Of a stretch of DNA of 64,000 bases, positions 60,550 to 64,000 are shown one piece after another (within the stretch, counting starts at the first letter, position 1; every line of letters starts with the position of its first letter). The translations under genes were made by a program, and so were the position numbers. This stretch comes from Leucaena leucocephala. Lineage: Eukaryota > Streptophyta > Magnoliopsida > Fabales > Fabaceae. Location of the stretch: contig CM073518.1 in the NCBI GenBank assembly GCA_037074615.1, forward strand, positions 7,812,001-7,876,000, read 5' to 3'. The notes beneath the pieces were generated by a model. The model was not told the origin of the DNA and ran no database searches. It was given only the letters and a program-made list of their open reading frames with translations.

Positions 60550-60783
60550 TTTATCTTAAGTCTCCAATGGCTTCTTCCTCATCCACCCCTCCTTCTTCGA
60601 TGCCCTGGAGCGTTCGGTGGAAGAACTGGCTCTGAAAGTGGAGAGGATGAATAAACGTTTCAGAGCCTTCCGTTCTGAAGTTCGTCGCTATCAACAAGAT
60701 AATGATAGTTTATTTCATCCTGTTGCTGATCCCAATTCTGACTCCCAAAACCCTGATTCGGAAAATGATGATGATGATCAGTG
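60550..60783 (+). pseudogene. Short coiled-coil-like ORF remnant inside the CACTA element
   Basis: ATG near 60567 gives MASSSSTPPSSMPW and a stop at about 22 codons. The neighbouring frame reads FFDALERSVEELALKVERMN followed by KRFRAFRSEVRRYQQDN and an acidic tail ending DDDDQ at 60783. This looks like one ORF split by a frameshift: a Ser-rich start, a helical basic/leucine region and an acidic end. I do not recognise it; it may be a captured host fragment or a CACTA accessory ORF. Confidence 0.35.
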
Positions 60784-60975
60784 AAAACGGGGTCACCCCT
60801 GCCTTTCTTTATTGATGTAATGAAAAGAATTAATGAGGAGTTGATGATATTATATTTATATAGCTAGCTAGGTTGATAGAGCGAGGTCTTTTTTTTTAGA
60901 TTTCAAGATGTAAAGTTAGTTAGTAAAGTTTAATTTGAATGAATATAATGAAGTTTTAATAGGTTTCTTGTTCTA

Positions 60976-61065
60976 AATCCCACTTTTAAACCGGTCACTG
61001 AGGAGAAGACGGTTTAAAAAAAATTAAATTTTTACACCGGTTTTAAAAGTAACCGATTTAAAATA
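60976..61065 (+). repeat. Internal copy of the CACTA terminal-proximal sequence
   Basis: The words AATCCCACTTTTAAACCGGTC and GACGGTTTAAAAAAA repeat, in direct orientation, the sequence at 60238-60290 just inside the 5' terminus. The CACTG end itself is not repeated. ACACCGGTTTT follows. Confidence 0.6.
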
Positions 61066-61067
61066 TA

Positions 61068-61298
61068 AATACAAGTTTTGGGGATGAGCCTTTCATTATG
61101 GCAGACTAAGCAAAGCAAGTGTTCTATATCACTGATCCTCAAAATGAAAGATGGTCTGTCGCGCTCCAAGGAAAAAGGGTTGTTGATAATGATGATTCTT
61201 TTTATGAGATCCCTTCTTTTTCAGTAGGTTTACCAAAATTAAATGAAGAAGAAGTGGATTATGATTCATTTCTGTGTTTCTTGTTTTTGATGTAGTCT
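61068..61298 (+). pseudogene. CACTA TNP2 C-terminal (DUF4216-type) fragment
   Basis: The frame reads GDEPFIMAD, stop, AKQVFYITDPQNERWSVALQ, then GKRVVDNDDSFYEIP and ends at a stop at 61296-61298 after an acidic tail. QAKQVFY...DP...W.V...GKR is the hallmark of the DUF4216 region at the TNP2 C-terminus. The stop at 61107-61109 stands where Gln is usual (CAA to TAA). The catalytic part is missing. Confidence 0.75.
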
Positions 61299-61439
61299 AA
61301 ATAATAACAGAGACAGATTCTTAACGTATATGATTTTGATGTAATAATAACAGATACAGATTCTTGTTCTGATAAGAATATTGTGACGCCAAGGATGGAA
61401 TGATATATATGATGATGGATTTTTAAAAAATAACTACAA

Positions 61440-61665
61440 CATTAAAATCGGTCTTAAGTGCTATCCGGTGTAAAAAGTCTAATTTGTAAATAAATTATAG
61501 TTCGATTTTACACCGGGTTATACTTTATCCGGTGTTATATTTTAGACGGTGTTATTTTTTACACCAGTTTTATACTTTATCCGGTGTAAAATGTATCAAG
61601 TTTAGACCGGTTATTTTTTAACCCGGGTTAGAATAATTTATATCCGCTGTAAAATGTTTATATTC
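61440..61665. repeat. ACACCGG/CCGGTGT repeat cluster, internal
   Basis: About ten CCGGTGT, ACACCGG and related words in both orientations, with TTATACTTTATCCGGTGT repeated. Clusters of this type are normally subterminal in CACTA elements; this one lies 1.2 kb inside. Confidence 0.75.
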
Positions 61666-62028
61666 ATTTTTTAAGTCCGCCCCTTGGCGCGACCATCATT
61701 CTCATTTCTCACGTACTCTGTCATATCTCCGATCGTCGTGCTCTGTGGTTTTCGCGAGGCTTCTTCGCGCTCGATCAGTCGTTCTTCTCTGTTGTCTCTC
61801 TCGTTCTGTTATTCCGTGTACGTGTTCTCTGCATTATTTTCCCCTGTGTACGTGCTTCACTGTTTTTATGTTCGTTTAATCTAGGCTTTCTATTTTTCCT
61901 GATAAATATGCTTGCACTTCTTTCCATTCATAACTGCTAAAGGAACAAGTTTTATGTACTCTGACGGGTTGAAGGAAAAAGGGTTAAGTCTGTTTTCAAT
62001 GTTTTTGATGTTGTTATTGCGTACATAG
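61666..62028 (+). other. Promoter-side or 5' UTR region of the Transposase_24-type gene
   Basis: CG-rich, CT-rich sequence (for example around TCGTCGTGCTC) with no clear coding exon, ending in a splice acceptor (TACATAG) at 62028. An open frame at 61684-61884 is Ser/Phe-rich and unlikely to be a protein. Confidence 0.35.
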
Positions 62029-63865
62029 GAATATGGGGAAAGAGTTACTCAGATTGAGGCTAACGATGCTCCAACCGCCACTACGCCAAGGAAGGGCAGA
62101 AGTGCGACTCGTTTGAAAGACATTACAAAGGACAGGATAGACGGGAAACTGCTTCCGATAGAGTTTGACAGAAACTGGAATCCAACTGGTGAACACAGGA
62201 CAAAGTACGTAAGTTTTGTCAGCCTCCTAGCACGCAACAAGCCTAGCATCACCTATTTGACTTGGGATGCTGTGGATGATCGCGTGAAGAATCAAATTTG
62301 GGACACTATCCGGGTATAGGAACTATCTAATATTGCATGCAGAGCAATACCAAATACACAACTGTTTATTGATTACTCTGCTTTCAATGGTAAACATTGC
62401 AGCTCACTTACGATGTCCCCAACAATGAGTTCTTGAAGAAGAAGACGTTGTCCTATTACGCTGAGCGTTGGAGGGCATTCAAGACCCAACTAGCTTGTCA
62501 GTATGTGCATGGACCAGACAGAAGTGATCATCCTCAACCTTCTCCATGCAGCAAGTATCAATTCATCGACGAAGCTGCGTGGGAATAATTTGTTAGGATT
62601 CGGACCACGCCAGCAGCAATGGTGAGTGTATCCTTTTGTATGTGTTGGCAGAAAATGTATCAGAATATCATATGTATTGATTTTAACTACTTCATGTCTT
62701 GTAGGAAAAAAGGGCAAAAGCGATTGAATACGCCCTCAAGAATGATTGCCCCCACACAATGTCTCGAGGGGGTTATGCGAAGGCAGAAAGAGAGTTGTTG
62801 GAGGCCAAGAGGAAGAGGCTAGAAGAAAATGCTGGGTCGAAACCTAGTGTTCTTCTTGACCCCCCTCTCCTATACGTCGCGAAGAAAAATGGTTGTACGC
62901 TTGCCAAAGAAATAGCGGAGCATTTACAAGCGACAATGCTCGTATGATTGCTGAAAAAATTGTAAGCACTACTTGCATTATTTTGTTTTAGTAGACTATA
63001 ATCATATCATTTTTCTTATGTTTGTTCTTTCTATGTTATAGAGTGATCTTAAACAACAAGAGTCCTATGGATCCTTCAAGTCAGATGGTAGGAATGACAT
63101 CTTGACTGTTGCCACTAGCAAACAAGAACATGGGGGCCGTGTCAGGGGAGTTGGAAGAGGTGTGGGTATAAGAGATTAATTTGGATCATCTCAAAGAAGT
63201 TCCCCACATGTGGTACCGAGGGCAGAGTTGGAATCCTTGCTCTCCATCATAAGGGCAGAGGCTAAGGAAGAGCCTTGGATAGAGGCTATGGCACAAGCAG
63301 AAGCTTCAATTGAGGCGCGATTACAACAGGGGTTCGCAAAGATGAAGGAAGAAATGTTGTCCATGATAACATCAAGGAAGCAAGCAGAGCCAACTGATCC
63401 CCTCCCGCCCTCAAATGCAGCCCGTCCAAGCACTAAGGAGAGCTGTTGCTTGCCGCTGTCAAAGAAAGCAGAACATTGTGATCTATATGTGGAGGATCCT
63501 CTTAGACGCTTAATGGCACGTGGCTCCATCCATAGCCTAGGGGCAACTATTCACCATATCCAAATTCAGGACGATCAATTAAGGGTGACAGTTGAAGACG
63601 TGCTAATTAGAGATGCTCTTGTCCCAATTCCCACTGATGAGGTGAAGACAGTGAGCCAAGCAAAAGGGACTTTCATATTATGGCCAAAGCATCTTGTTTC
63701 GGATCACGTCGCCTCATCCCCCAGCTAACTTCTCACCCCTCCCACTTTGAATGCCATGCAATGTGTGATCCTATTGGCATATGACAAAACGTTCCATGCG
63801 GACGTCAAATCTCTGATCACTCCCAAGGAAGAACTGACCTCCGGCTGCATCTAAGTATTTTTTAT
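62029..63865 (+). pseudogene. CACTA-associated Transposase_24 (Ptta/En/Spm)-type gene, split by introns, disrupted
   Basis: Four exons follow GT-AG boundaries in phase 0: 62029-62313, 62403-62621, 62705-62961 and 63042-63865. Exon 1 has TRLKDITKDR and FDRNWNPTGEH; exon 2 LTYDVPNNEFLKKKTLSYYA and W-RAFKT; exon 3 AIEYALKNDCPHTMSRGGY. These are the usual landmarks of the plant Ptta/En/Spm (TnpA-like) protein that accompanies TNP2. Exon 4 contains DGRNDILTVAT, QEHGGRVRGVGRGVGIRD, a helical AEAKEEPWIEAMAQAEASIE segment and the TFILWPKHLVS tail. Stops at 62586, 63177, 63726 and 63852 and a one-base shift near 62925 inactivate it, while all splice sites still look good. Such proteins bind subterminal repeats; that role is inferred. 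Confidence 0.8.
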
Positions 63866-63945
63866 GTAAGTATAATTTAAATGTAAATATATGTAATAAC
63901 AAAGTTTAAGTCTTACAACTAATGTCGTGTTTGCATTGCCTGTAG

Positions 63946-64000
63946 GTACATGCAAGCTGAGTTGGTTTCCTCAAAGGGCAAACAACAAAAGTTCGGATTC
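63946..64000 (+). pseudogene. Ulp1-type (C48 peptidase-like) region start, partial
   Basis: After a good donor (GTAAGT at 63866) and acceptor (TGTAG at 63945), the exon continues in phase: YMQAELVSSKGKQQKFGF. This resembles the beginning of the Ulp1-like domain often fused to or following Transposase_24 proteins in plant CACTA elements. The catalytic His-Asp-Cys lies beyond the window, so the call is tentative. Confidence 0.45.

Larger units (their letters stand above)
60218..64000 (+). mobile_element. CACTA (En/Spm) element, 5' part; continues past the window
   Basis: It begins CACTGGTGGAAAATTGG at 60218, a typical CACTG-type terminus. Inside are subterminal-type repeats, a TNP2 C-terminal fragment, and a broken Transposase_24/Ulp1-type gene. 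The right terminus is outside the window. Most of TNP2 is missing, so it could not transpose unaided. Confidence 0.78.

Noticed and set aside
61684..61884. Ser/Phe-rich open frame as a first exon or host gene
   Set aside because: No motif, no fitting splice donor found, and composition fits a CT-rich 5' UTR.

Overview
This is plant nuclear DNA, an intergenic retrotransposon cluster. Every recognisable protein remnant belongs to a plant transposable-element lineage: chromovirus and Athila-type Ty3/gypsy, SIRE/Maximus-like Ty1/copia, and CACTA (En/Spm). All are broken by stops and frameshifts. I found no host gene, rRNA or tRNA gene, CRISPR array or intact transposon. The species cannot be told from the sequence. 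Family names A, B, C, D and E below are local labels. || Layout. 1-4801: 3' part of a family A element (TGTAACACCCC-type, chromovirus-like) with polypurine tract and 3' LTR. 4802-6365: LTR fragments. 6366-12801: a chromovirus pol remnant (RNase H and integrase zinc finger) split by two family A solo LTRs. 12802-14052: 5' end of a gypsy element D (short LTR, initiator-Met primer site, gag-like remnant). 14266-32706: one Athila-type (family C) LTR opened by a 16.9 kb minus-strand SIRE-like copia element E. That copia element itself holds a family A solo LTR (16353-19462) and, in its 5' LTR, a solo LTR of its own family (26026-30288), which in turn holds a copia-type solo LTR B (26247-27943). 32707-39083: leader and deleted gag of that Athila element, with two family A solo LTRs. 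39084-44825: inverted Athila LTRs, a family A LTR and an Athila 3' end. 44826-48533: plus-strand fragment of an element related to E. 48650-49759: Athila integrase, minus strand. 49760-54057: second Athila element (LTR, tRNA-Asp primer site, gag, protease), cut off by family A LTRs 54058-57059 and 57077-60130. 60131-64000: a TNP2 transposase fragment followed by a nested CACTA element with a split, pseudogenised Transposase_24/Ulp1-type gene running off the window. || The target-site duplications let the insertion order be read directly. Seven LTRs have perfect 5-bp duplications and no partner, so solo-LTR formation dominates here. || The most unusual signal is regulatory rather than coding. 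The palindrome GTCGCGAC occurs in pairs and arrays with a repeated 22-bp start-to-start spacing in three LTR families that otherwise look unrelated (A, B and C). Separately, element E carries many copies of a 22-nt hairpin (TTATCGAA-N6-TTCGATAA) in its LTRs and just upstream of its second open reading frame. A relative of E carries a different ATCGAT-centred minisatellite at the matching place.
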